Translations under genes and position numbers: made by a program | Assembly: GCA_015179025.1 (NCBI GenBank) | Contig: WHUX01000528.1 | Span: 1-20,720, forward strand | Direction: 5' to 3' | DNA: 20,720 nucleotides | DNA from: Terfezia claveryi | Lineage: Eukaryota; Ascomycota; Pezizomycetes; Pezizales; Pezizaceae | The notes under the pieces: model-generated | What the model saw: the letters and a program-made list of their open reading frames with translations, nothing else | Databases searched by the model: none | Told to the model about the DNA's origin: nothing | Part shown: positions 8,528 to 17,676 of the stretch, one piece after another | How the letters are laid out: every line of letters begins with the position of its first letter | How positions within the stretch are numbered: position 1 is the stretch's first letter

Positions 8528-9680
8528 TCCATGGGGATTGAGCTAGCATGAATATAGTTATTGGTAGGTCAAATTGTAAAGAGATGGGTTGAGGGATTGG
8601 TCTGGATTCTGTCAACATCATACTCCAATTAGTAGGGGATGAAAAGTATATGATCCTAGTATTGGGTTTCATGACTCGTGCCTCTCCCAAAACCTCGCCT
8701 TCTGATATTCTCATTAGGTAGTCACACAAGTTAGAAAACAGAACAAATGGGGTATTTTTGTATATCAGTGTTGTGGAAATTTTACCCATTGTCTCTTTAC
8801 TAGAATCCACGAATGCCTTTACTTTGAACAGAAGTGACTTGTTTTTGGGAAGGGAATGGCCCATTCGAATGGGGATATAGGCCTCAGAGTTGGATGGGAT
8901 CACTATATTCTTGCCTGCTGTTACCGAGTTGTTGATGGTTCTAGTGACCATTCTCTTGGGTTCGAGGTGGTCAGCAATGGGGATCTCCACCCCAGATATA
9001 TTAACTACTTCTTTGCTCTCCATGTAGTCAATTTTATATGCTCGTGAGGCATCCCGTCCGATTAGAAAATTGCAGTCCAATTCCTTTACTACCTAGAATT
9101 CGACCCAAATCTTCGCTACCTTCCCGAGTTCACCTCTCAGGACAGCTGCTGATAGTAAATATACTGGAATCATCACAAATCCAAGAGTTTCTTCTCATCC
9201 GCCCCTCATACCTTTGAAGTTGGGGTTTAGTCTTAGATGGCTTCTGACTCTAGTCCCCAGAACCTCCGACTTCAAGATCTCCTCTTTGATTAGACATTGT
9301 CCCCCAGTATCTCTACATCCTATTACGGTAGGGCGGTTGTCTGACCGTGTGCCCAACCATACCTCTAGTGGCAGGGGGTCTCCATTTAGCCAAGAAAGTC
9401 CTTCACCCACTGAGATAGCTTGTTCTGTCTCCACAATCTCCATCTCGTCATTCAACTGGATTCTCCTACTCCGAGAGAAAGATAGCATCATTGACCTGAT
9501 AACATTGTAGTGTATCGTACTATCTGTAAACTCATTATCTTCTGGTTTATCTGAGATATCTGTTTCCGAGTCCTCAGCGGCTGCTGTTTTGTAACTCTTA
9601 CCCTTGGTAGAGTCTGACTTCTTTTCTCCTTTATTAGCTTTGCCTATCCCCTTAGTGTCCTCGGATTTTCTTCTTTCTGA
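8528..9680 (-). pseudogene. Element A protease and PR-RT linker, truncated by Chromo-1
   Basis: This continues the gag frame. A retropepsin-like domain contains VIGCRDTGGQCLIKEEIL with the catalytic DTG at 9303-9311. About 75 residues later DCNFLIGRD (about 9077) resembles the second conserved retropepsin strand (LLGRD type). These enzymes cleave the Gag-Pol polyprotein. Beyond it about 170 further residues (IPIADHL, VIPSNSEAYIPI, NTPFVLFSNL) look like the linker before RT. The frame is stop-free from about 9077 to the LTR junction. Stops and several codons between 9081 and 9194 break the upstream part. The same block in element B confirms the reading. Confidence 0.78.
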
Positions 9681-10994
9681 ACATTAGTTTCTATAGTAGT
9701 CCTCACTACACATAGAGTATGGGTCTAGGCCTTTGTCAGAGAGTTTGGGTTTTAGGTCTGGTAACTTTTTCATTAATATCTTCTCAGATTTGTTCCAGGT
9801 AGCCCTCTTCTTGTCTTTCTTTCACCTATCCACTTACAAAGAACGACATCTCAACTCCTCTCTGAAATCTACCAACCGCTCGTGAGTGTACGACATTACT
9901 GCTACTTCAGGTGCTAGTCCCCGCCAAATCTTGTACATGAGATCTTTATCTGAAATTAAGGGTTCAGCCCATCTGTGTAGGTTTTGCTTGTCATAGAAGT
10001 ACTGGTTGGAGGACTCCTTCCAAGGTAAAAATACTCATTCATCTGCGAGTTCCTTTAAGTGTCTGGTGTCTTCCCCAAAGGCATCCCGCAAGACTTGCTT
10101 CCAACCTATAAGGGAGTTAAGGTATCTCATATTGTAGTCATCCAGTATTATGAACCAGTCTTTGGCCAGGCCTTTCAGACATTTTGGTATTGTCTTTATG
10201 ACCTCTCTTTCCCCGTAGAATCTGGTGGAGACCTTCAGTTGTTTGATAAAGTAGTCGACATTTTCCCTATCGAAATCCACCAGGTCCTTTGCTTGTAAGG
10301 ATGCTTTATATCTCTCTTTGATTCTCTCTCGACCTTTGTCATAATGTCTATGACTCTCTTCTTCTGCTCTTTCCTCTTTAGCATCCTCATCTTCTATAGC
10401 AGCTCCTCCTCGTATAGACATAGATGGTATGTTAGGGTCATCAAAGATCATTTTTGAAGGGGGTAGAGTCTCAAATATCAGTCTTCTCCAGTGAGTGGGT
10501 GTCTCATGTTGTTCCAGTTTACTATGGGTATCACAATGAGAGAGTTTCGCTTCTATATAGTCTATCCCCCTTGTTACTTTGTCTAACTCTTATCAGAACA
10601 TATTTATTAGGGTTATTAACTCCTTCTTCTTATTTTCTTCCATCTGGAGAAGTACTTCCTTGAAGTCGGAGAACTAGTTTCTATCGTCATGTTCTAGTTT
10701 TCTCCGTTTTTGATATATTTGGGCTAGTGGGGAGGTTCTGGATGTCCCAGTATGTCTGGATTCCTGTGGTAACTTTGGGTAGAGAGCAGTTGTCATATTA
10801 TCTAGGGAGGGGGGTTCTTCTTCCTCGTCAGTTCCTGATTCCGGATCCAGATTGTCTTCTGCTTTATCCTCCTCTGGTTCCTCCTGAGGACAGCTCATAT
10901 TCCCAAATGGAGTCCTGGGGACTCTGGTGAAGGTTGATGCCTCCTCTCTAGTAAGTTCTCCCCTTGAGACTTTCTGAACTGGTGTTCGTCTCAT
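9681..10994 (-). pseudogene. gag: Element A gag, stop-broken
   Basis: The ATG at 10992-10994 begins MRRTPVQKVSRGELTREEA, aligned with MKRTLVQKISRSELNREEA in element B, which fixes the start. Residues 30-75 are acidic (EEPEEDKAED, GTDEEEE). The capsid-like region is near 10050-10300: DLVDFDRENVDYFIKQL, then IPKCLKGLAKDWFIIL, then GWKQVLRDAFGED, the usual pattern of retrotransposon Gag. A knuckle-like motif lies at 9681-9719 (YSMCSEDYYRN*C), with two ligands replaced (Cys to Tyr, His to Tyr) and one internal stop. All segments (10994, 10451, 9491, 9077) stay in one frame, so the damage here is stop codons, not frameshifts. Confidence 0.82.
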
Positions 10995-11259
10995 TTTGTA
11001 TGTAGTAAGATCTTAATAGTAGAGTTTGTTTTTAGCTGATGTAGCTTGAGTATGAATACTATGGATATGAGATGGAAGAGGGTATTAGGATTTGCATAAC
11101 CTTAGGTTTGACTCAGGGGAACTTGCCTTGTTGAGGGCCCCTGAGTTATCCTGTTGACCTGACATGATCTCGAAGTGGAACGCAGGAGCAATAAGGAAGC
11201 AAAGAAAATAGAGATCTCGAGATCGTGTCAGGGCGATAGAAGTAGACCTTCGGCAGAAA
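10995..11259 (-). other. Element A leader with a small upstream ORF
   Basis: The 265 bp between PBS and gag contain an ATG at 11163-11165 opening 26 codons (MSGQQDNSGALNKASSPESN..., ending at 11085). Element B has no equivalent I can see. It is either chance or a translation-damping uORF. Confidence 0.4.
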
Positions 11260-11275
11260 CGAGGTGTTGCTACCA
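11260..11275 (-). other. Primer-binding site of element A
   Basis: TGGTAGCAACACCTCG on the minus strand starts 2 nt inside the LTR end and is identical over 16 bases to the site in element B (14585-14600), although the surrounding sequence differs greatly. It would pair with a tRNA ending in CTACCA. TGGTAGC is how the initiator-Met PBS of yeast Ty1 begins, but the rest does not let me name the tRNA. Confidence 0.8.
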
Positions 11276-11277
11276 AC

Positions 11278-11466
11278 TGTGAGGGTGTAGTACCCAACGA
11301 CTTTATTTCTTGCTTGGAGATCCCTTCTTCGAGGGGTCTCCCAGTCTCTATATATACATGTTCCACCTCTATTCCTCACTCCCCTTTGGGGGTATGCCGC
11401 TTTCGGCATACAGTCGGCATATGGCCACTTCCACTCCTTCCCATCACGTGTAAGGGGAGCCTTACA
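11278..11466 (-). repeat. 5' LTR of element A, 189 bp
   Basis: Minus-strand sequence starting TGTAAGGCTCCCC and ending CCTCACA. It shares the framework of the element B LTR: TGTAAGG start, a CCCC(A/G)AAGGGGA block, and GTATATATAGAG as TATA box (11348-11357 here). U3 contains a perfect 8-bp hairpin, GTATGCCG-CTTT-CGGCATAC (11392-11411), followed by another TCGGCATA. The matching 3' LTR is outside the window, so boundaries rest on comparison with element B and on PBS position. Confidence 0.72.
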
Positions 11467-13146
11467 CTTTCAATCAGGTGTCTGAGGTCTAATTACTTAT
11501 ATCGAACCTAGTTCCTTGCCCCGTTTATGGAGTTAATATTTCAACTCTGGTTGGAAAACACTACGTTTCGAATTACCGGTTTTTTTTCTGCCTGGTCATG
11601 GGATACTTCTCGCAATTACCGCAATTACCTCCAAGCATCTGAACCCTGCAAGGGACTGCTCGGAGAATCGAAGTGCGGGTGTAGTCGTAGGGTAATCGGT
11701 GCAGACTCTCAAAGGTGGCCGCACCCCGCAGGAGTTTAATGGAGGCCTACCTGGGCCGAATGGTTCAGGGGGAGGATGGGGGGACCTTGGTGGTAAAATC
11801 CTAAGCGATGAAAGTATCCGGAGACTTAGGATTCCGCGCAGAATTTGGAGGCTCTCTGGATAAAAACCCAATATTATGATGGTAATAACCTCTCTCGCGA
11901 TCTTGAGCAATATAATTAAATGAAAGGCCTGGTCCAAAGGGTGGTATTGCTAATGGTACCTATCTGCTACCCTCAGATATATTTCAGGTATTCTTTGAAA
12001 CACCCATACTTTTAATCAAAAGGTAGAAAATTCAATTGTTGACAATAACAAGGGATGTCTACTCCTCCCATTTTTCGGAGATCAAAAATCAGAAGGAGCA
12101 ATATCCTTTATTTCAAGTGCCCGGGGTGATATTAGGCTGATAATTAACCAAGAAGCAACTGACATACCAAAGCGAATGAGGAGTGGTATCTCTGGCTGGA
12201 TGACTGCCTGTAGTTATTGATTCTCACTAGTATTCAGAACCCCTGCCTCAGGGGCGGCGCAAGTGAGTCTGTCTCAGTATCTCCGAGGTCACAGGTTCTT
12301 CGCAGAATGGGGAGGTTTTGTGCATAGGGTCATAACCTTCGAGGTGTCCTCTCTAACGCGTATACTTGCCTCTTCCCCACGAATGTTTCTTTAGGGGGCA
12401 AATCAGCCTTCAGGGCGAGATCATCGTACACGGGCTCGGCGATAGCTTAAATAGTGGAATTACTTCCGTTTGTTTTGATATCTCCATAAAGTCTGAGAGG
12501 ACATGAGCGACACACCTCGATGCTGAAAGGCTCAGTCTTCCAAGGACCATAAAATTTAGTAATCATGCAATCTAGAGGATTTGTTAATGCTAACCATATC
12601 GATCACCTTGAGATATCTTCCATGTTCTAAATACTTGTTCGAAACGTCCTTACCTTCAATTAAGCTGGAACATTCCAATGTTGGTAAAAGTAACAACTAC
12701 CTGGATAGAAGTCAGTATCTGCTCTGAATTCAAAAAGCAATCACCCTAAACACTACTGTAAACTACACAAGGATTACAGTTCAAAACGGGCATTGCTATC
12801 GTACCTCTTAGGGGAAAAATCCGTCTTTTGCTCTCCATTGATGGTGATGTGAAATTTGATAGCCGATCTATATCTTCGATTCTCGCCTCGCGTCAAGGTT
12901 GAATAGGTAAAGGCCTTCCTTGTCGAGGAATGGAAATTCTGGATCGAGGCCAAACCCTCAGCGCAAATGCACATGCACGTAGACAAATCTCCGTGAGGTT
13001 CGAGCCCCTCAATGTTGTCGTAGGCACAGTTTTACCCTGTACGACGGATTAATCAGGTTATGAAGCTCCTATGGTCTGTCAGCTTCCCCGTGCAGACGGG
13101 CACCTGTTATATCAGCAAGCGATATGTCGAGACTCGAGAAATGCCC
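11467..13146. other. Non-coding spacer, no recognisable gene
   Basis: No reading frame longer than about 110 codons and no motif I recognise on either strand. Small items only: a doubled GCAATTACC near 11616, a CCCCTG-CCT-CAGGGG hairpin near 12242, and GGTTCGAGCCC at 12997-13007, which resembles a pol III B box but has no tRNA around it. This may be the remaining host sequence between the two inserted elements, or older, unreadable transposon debris. Confidence 0.55.
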
Positions 13147-13229
13147 AGTGTCGGTCTTTTTTTAATTTTTTTTTATTACTTGTTACTCCTATGCGGCCCG
13201 TTAGGGGGGCCATGAGGAGAGTGTCGGTC
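13147..13229 (-). mobile_element. Retroposon 3' end S1, 63 bp, with 10-bp target-site duplication
   Basis: AGTGTCGGTC occurs at 13147-13156 and again at 13220-13229. Between them lies a T-rich start and ACTTGTTACTCCTATGCGG on the plus strand; that is an A-tailed element on the minus strand. It matches S3 (14140-14244) in the opposite orientation. Tail plus target duplication is the signature of target-primed reverse transcription, here severely 5'-truncated. It could be a LINE end or a SINE. Confidence 0.78.
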
Positions 13230-13841
13230 GATAGGGACCTCTTAATCCAAGCTTTATCTACCATAAAAGATAACCTCCACTATATTCGCCATTCGCACCA
13301 GGTCATTCATATTCCAGTGTTACTACGTACAATCCATCCGCAACTCCGCAACTCCGCAACTCCGCGATTCCGCCGCCCCTGCATTGTGCAGATCTTCCGT
13401 TGATATTGTTCCTAATTATGAAGCCCAAGATCTAGAAATTAGAGGCATCCGGGCGGTCCGAGTTGTTAATGCGCGCCATCGGGTTCCTCTCAGCTGGTTG
13501 GTCTCCAGACGCGGTGGGTTTCCGCGAAGGTCGTTATATTGCAAAAGAATAAGCTGCTATTAATTCAATGTTCCCATGCCCTCCATTGAGATTCAAAGTT
13601 TAACTTGGAATGAAGTTGTTGAGCCCTGGGTAAAGAATAGACAATTATTACAAATCAAAATCAAATCATGCATGCCAGAGAGACCTTAGACCAATGGTGG
13701 CCAGGTGAGGTATTTGCAGGCACAATTTTGTTTGGACAGAACAATTCACTCCCTACTGTCATTACCAAAAGCTAATACCACATAATCCAAAAATTCAGCG
13801 TGATCGCGCTTGAATGGAGGTTGCCTTGGGGATGTGTCGAT
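13230..13841. other. Spacer between S1 and S2; no recognised gene
   Basis: This contains three tandem CCGCAACT octamers at 13338-13361 followed by degenerate copies (CCGCGATT, CCGCCGCC). Bases about 13400-13560 hold a short open plus-strand frame (IVPNYEAQDLEIRGIRAV), and 13575-13690 another (MPSIEIQSLTWNEVVEPW). Neither is recognised. They could be fragments of a decayed gene or transposase. Confidence 0.4.
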
Positions 13842-13940
13842 TTTTTCCTTTTTTTTTTCCCAATTACTTATCACTTCTATGCGAGCTACCATGATGAGCC
13901 ACCCGAAACTCCGGGTGGATTCAGGACATGACAAGTTACT
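13842..13940 (-). mobile_element. Retroposon 3' end S2, same family as S1 and S3
   Basis: On the minus strand the sequence GTCCTGAATCCA, then CGGGTGGCTC, then GTGATAAGTAATT runs into an A-rich tail. S3 shows the same three blocks in the same order and spacing. The 5' limit is uncertain and no target duplication was found. The plus-strand flank GTGTCGAT before the T tract resembles the GTGTCGGT before S1, which may reflect target preference. Confidence 0.6.
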
Positions 13941-14126
13941 CTGCCAGGTCCGCGATAAATACAAGATTGGGTATGGTCGGGGACCGCTTATAAATGAACC
14001 TGATGGAGCCCGACCCGGAAGGAAAAGAGTAATGGAACTCTTGAGAAAATATCCTATATGCCTATGCACCTATATTATAGCAATTGATTACGACATAGCT
14101 GTTGGAATGTACAATGCGGTTAATTT

Positions 14127-14257
14127 GTAGCTCGGGGCGTGCCTTGTCCTGAATCCAGCTGGGTTTCCGGGTGGCTCTTCGTGGTCCCCTTACTGGGACC
14201 GAATAAGAGTAACAAGTATTTAAAAAAATAAAAAATAAAAAAAAGTAGCTCGGGGCG
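14127..14257 (+). mobile_element. Retroposon 3' end S3, 105 bp, with 13-bp target-site duplication
   Basis: GTAGCTCGGGGCG is repeated exactly at 14127-14139 and 14245-14257. The insert ends in an A-rich tail (14221-14244, mostly A with three interrupting T residues). Before the tail lies a stem GGTCCC-CTTACT-GGGACC (14183-14200) and AGAGTAACAAG. It is the clearest target-primed insertion in the window, and is 5'-truncated or a very short SINE. Confidence 0.85.
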
Positions 14258-14378
14258 GTATATTAGACTCTGGCTGTCCTCCAGTTTGTGGTCGGGAAAT
14301 CTTGACAGCCCCTCTATGCGATCCAGGATCTCTTGGCTGCTACGTAACCAGACTCGAGTGTGATTACCGGCCGTCTAT

Positions 14379-14582
14379 TGTAAGGTTCCCTTACCTAAAG
14401 GGGAAGTACCAGACCTGTAGATATAGCTAGACCTGTACACAGAGAGAAGAGGAATCCCCGAAGGGGAAAGAGGAAGGAACTAGCATACTGTCAAAGACCT
14501 GTATATATAGAGAGAGAGAGAGTTCTCTCGAGAAAGCTCCTCAGGCAAGAATATACAGAGCATACTGTCTTTTGCTCTTACA
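14379..14582 (+). repeat. 5' LTR of element B, 204 bp
   Basis: It starts TGTAAG and ends CTTACA, perfect 6-bp inverted termini. The TATA-like GTATATATAG is at 14501-14510, followed by an (AG)n run to about 14522. A TCCCC-GAA-GGGGA hairpin at 14455-14467 matches a similar block in LTR A. The PBS begins 2 nt after its end. The left flank is TCTAT; the 3' LTR is not in the window. Confidence 0.75.
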
Positions 14583-14584
14583 GT

Positions 14585-14600
14585 TGGTAGCAACACCTCG
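14585..14600 (+). other. Primer-binding site of element B
   Basis: TGGTAGCAACACCTCG is identical to the element A site. Conservation of 16 bases in otherwise diverged leaders supports real tRNA priming. The leader continues to 14838 with no feature I recognise. Confidence 0.82.
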
Positions 14601-14838
14601 TTTTTCTGCTGAGGGCCTATCTTACTTTTATAGATGAGATCTCCCTCTTTGCTTCTATTCTTGCTCCATTCTCTGGGGACTCCTCCATCGAACTTAGGTG
14701 CTCCTACGAGGCAAGTCTTCCTAAAACTGAACCCAAGGTTTAAAACTCCCTTACTTGTACCCATGATGCCCCAGCCAAACCTTATTGGTGATAACTACTC
14801 ACAATAAGACAAGAACCAAAACGTTCACTTTCAATAAG

Positions 14839-16242
14839 ATGAAGAGGACCCTGGTCCAAAAAATATCTAGGAGTGAATTGAATAGGGAAGAGGCGGATGC
14901 CTTCAAAGCCTTGTCTAAGATTTCCCAAACCCTATTCAGAAACATATTCCCCTTCCACTATAATAACCAGAAAGAGATCAAAGATAATTCAGAAGAAGGA
15001 GAGAATTTGGAGGAACAGAACTCAGAAGAGCCTAAGTCAGAAGAACAGGAGAAGGAACCCTCAACAAGCTACTTCGAACTACCCAAACTCTACCCAAGCC
15101 TCCCTACTCTACTAAAATACTAATACCAAAGGGTATGTAGACAGTTCCCACTGGCACAAGTTGAATAAAAGGAGAAACATACTAGAAATCAGGATGACAA
15201 CCATTTCTTAGACTTCGATAAACTTCTCCACCAGATGGAAGAAAGTCGAAAGAAAGAAATGGCTATCCTGATAAGCATGTTTTGTCAAGAAATGAACAAG
15301 GTGACAAAGAGAATAGATTAGATAGAGAAAGCCAACAGTGAAGCCTTTAAACCTTGACCCTTACCAACTATCTCCAAAATAAGACTTAAAAACACCCTTT
15401 AAGATAACAGACCTATCTTCACAAACTTACCTACACTTCGTATGATCTTCAGTACTCTACTCAACCTTCAAGGAGGCAAGTGAAGGAAAAGCCAGGAAAA
15501 AGAACACTCAACTTTTAGGGCTAAGAATGAGATTGAAAACTGGTATGATAGATGAGATTACAATAGAGATCAGGGAAGAGGTGACAAACCCCTGGAGAGA
15601 TACAATACTTTCCTATAAGCAAAAGACCTTATAGACTTTGATAGAGTGAATATTGAATATTTTATCAAACAACTAGAAGTATCTGCCAGATTTTATAGGG
15701 AAGTAGAAGTTACAAAAACTATTCCAAAATGTCTGAAGGGCCCAGCCAAGAACTGGTTTGTGATACTGAATGATTATGAGATGAGATACTTGAATAAGCT
15801 AGAGGGTTAGAAACAAGTCCTTCGGGAGGCGTTCAGTAAAAATACAAGATAATTGAAAGAACTTATAGATGAGCGGGTATTCGAACCATAGAAGGAAATG
15901 TCAAATCACTACTTCTATGAGAAACTAAACCTGTACAGATAAGCCGAACCTTCTATCTCAGACAGGGACATAATGTACAAGATATGAAAAGGATTAGAGA
16001 AACATGCCTCACAAGTAGCAGTGATATTATACTGCCATCCATGCCTAGCAGATTTTCAAGAGGAACTTAGGTTACGAGTACTATAAGTGGAAAAAAGAAA
16101 AAAAGAGATGAAGAAGAAAGTATCATAGAATCTGAGTCCCTCAACCCCAAAATCAAAAACAAGGGAAAATAAAGCCAAACCCTCCAATAAAGACCTAGGA
16201 CTCTACATAGTCTATGGGGAAGACCATTACAGAAACCAGTAT
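14839..16242 (+). pseudogene. gag: Element B gag, heavily stop-broken
   Basis: The ATG at 14839 is chosen because MKRTLVQKISRSELNREEA aligns with the element A start; the open frame extends 18 codons further upstream, but A has no counterpart. The first segment ends with TAA at 15121. The same frame continues to the knuckle with many stops. The capsid-like block is near 15630-15870 (DLIDFDRVNIEYFIKQL, IPKCLKGPAKNWFVIL, KQVLREAF). The zinc knuckle at 16204-16242 reads YIVYGEDHYRNQY: all three Cys positions are Tyr, each explained by TGT or TGC becoming TAT or TAC. Trp codons kept in A (GWKQV, PWKE, RWAE, IW-GL) are stops here. The protein is dead. Confidence 0.83.
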
Positions 16243-16969
16243 CCAGAGAAGAGAAAAAAGAGATTTGAGAAGCTTGATAAGACTAAAGGGAAAGATAAAC
16301 CAACTAGGGTGGAAGGAAGAGTAGAAAGCATGAAGAGGAAAAGCTACAAAACAGCAATAACAGAAGACTCTGAGTCAGATACAGAAGATGATGAAGACTC
16401 AAACTTGGACAATGAGATATTTTACTATAATATAACTTATATAACTCTGCTGTTATTCTTATACTTGAGAAAGGTCCCTTTAAACAAACAGGTGGAGATC
16501 ATTGAGATAGAACAGGCACCCTCAGTAGAAGAAGGCCTATTATAGCTAAATGGTGACTCACTCTCACTGGAGATTTAGTTAGGCACATCATTGGCAGGAC
16601 GTCCTATAGTGGTAGGATGTGGTGATACAGGTGGACAATGTCAAATAAAGGAATTAGTCTTCACTGCAAAAGTATCAGAGATAAAAATCAAATCTCACCT
16701 AAAATTTAATACAAAATTTAAAGGTGTAGGTGAAGGATATGAGGAAATGATCGGATTCATCATAATTCTAGTGTACTTACCCTCTGCTAAGGTATTGAAA
16801 GGAAAGCCAGGAAAGATTGCAAAGATATAGATAGAATTCCAGGTGGTTAAGGAATTAGACTGTAATTTCTTGATCAGAAGAGATATATCATGAGCTTATA
16901 AGATAGACTATATTGAAAGTAAAGGGGTAGTCTATATATCTGGTATGGAGATCCCAATAGCCAACTATC
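16243..16969 (+). pseudogene. Element B protease, truncated by Chromo-2
   Basis: Same frame as gag. A basic then acidic linker (MKRKSYKTAI, DSESDTEDDEDSN) precedes VEIIEIEQAPSVEEGLL, two TAG stops where A has Trp, then PIVVGCGDTGGQCQIKEL with the retropepsin DTG at 16624-16632. DCNFLIRRD follows at 16858. The frame ends at IPIANYL where the LTR begins at 16970. A hydrophobic run near 16420-16470 (YNITYITLLLFLYL) has no counterpart I could place in A. Confidence 0.8.
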
Positions 16970-17648
16970 TGTAATGAATGGTACTAGACAGTATTCATTT
17001 GGTACTGTTTATACAATCTATATTCGTAGGCATGGACATTTGTATATTTTGGTTCTGCTGAGGTAAGACCTCAGAAGGGTAGGGAGATTACTATGTAGGA
17101 CGTTCCCAGAGGGAACAGTAATTAACTGGTGTAATCTATCTTATATGATTTGTGCTATCTAAGCTATATGATCTTGATCTGGTTGGAATATAGGCTTGCT
17201 TGCTCTGTGTGCTTGCTTGTTGCTTTTTGTCTTTCTATGGATTCCAGAGGGAATCCAGCAGCCTATTTATACTCCTCTGAGATCTGATGACTAAGGAAAT
17301 GAATACAATAAAGGGTGGCACACCAGAAGGTGGTGCACTGTATAAAAGGGGGTTATGTGGCCATAGTAATGAGTCACAAACCTTAAATGATAGTCATGTG
17401 GCCATAGTAATGAGTCATATGCCTAAAACAGAGGTCATGCGGCCATAATGAGGGTGTCTTCATATGGCAAGTGCCATGGAACTTCCCATGGCAAATTCCG
17501 CATGCTATGGACGCTTATAAAGCAATAGGAGGTGGTTGAAGGCTAGTCCTTTAACTGAGAGGCTTAGTTACATAACATAGTAGTAATATAGAAAATACAA
17601 AAGTATATAATCAATTATATAAGCAATGAAACAATATTCTCCATTACA
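16970..17648 (-). repeat. 3' LTR of Chromo-2, 679 bp
   Basis: On the minus strand it starts TGTAATGG and ends CATTACA; length equals the Chromo-1 LTR. The TATA box is at 17264-17271. Two TGAGTCA sites (17370-17376, 17411-17417) lie in the tandem block. The R/U5 hairpins are kept (17102-17116, 17058-17074, 17240-17257). It is more diverged from both Chromo-1 LTRs than those are from each other, so the two insertions are independent. Confidence 0.93.
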
Positions 17649-17655
17649 CTTCCCC
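17649..17655 (-). other. Polypurine tract of Chromo-2
   Basis: GGGGAAG on the minus strand, abutting the LTR start, as in Chromo-1. Confidence 0.75.
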
Positions 17656-17676
17656 ACATAGAAGGATTTCCTATCC

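Larger units (their letters stand above)
8528..11466 (-). mobile_element. Element A: 5' part of a second Ty3/gypsy-like element
   Basis: Reading leftward from 11466 there is a 189-bp LTR, a PBS, a leader, then gag and protease in one frame. Chromo-1 cuts the element at 8528 before any RT motif. Its relative, element B, shares the layout on the opposite strand. The RT, integrase and 3' LTR would lie to the left of Chromo-1, outside the window. Confidence 0.82.
14379..16969 (+). mobile_element. Element B: relative of element A, 5' part only
   Basis: Layout as in element A: short LTR, PBS, leader, gag and protease in one frame. Chromo-2 interrupts it at 16970, after the protease and about 436 nt earlier in element coordinates than the cut in A. 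The sequence is strongly A-rich on its coding strand and full of TAG and TGA where A has Trp, so it is the more heavily mutated of the two. Confidence 0.83.

Noticed and set aside
10059..10930. Plus-strand open frames across 10059-10930
   Set aside because: They are antisense shadows of element A gag, whose minus-strand reading is supported by alignment to element B.
11573..11625. T-run after AATTACCGG as another A-tailed retroposon with target duplication
   Set aside because: The candidate duplication (CGAATTACCGG against CGCAATTACCG) is inexact and the GCAATTACC string is itself doubled; the insert does not match S1-S3.
12774..12986. 70-codon minus-strand frame
   Set aside because: No recognised domain, no conserved neighbour and no signal for expression; expected by chance in 2.9 kb.
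12997..13007. GGTTCGAGCCC as part of a tRNA gene
   Set aside because: No A box, anticodon arm or acceptor stem around it, and the T stem pairs poorly.
13810..14130. 106-codon plus-strand frame as a gene
   Set aside because: Its start overlaps the A-tail of S2 read backwards (FFFSQ from the T tract), and the remainder has no recognised motif and no relative in the window.
14785..14838. Upstream ATG at 14785 as the element B gag start
   Set aside because: The 18 extra codons have no counterpart in element A, while the ATG at 14839 aligns exactly with the A start.
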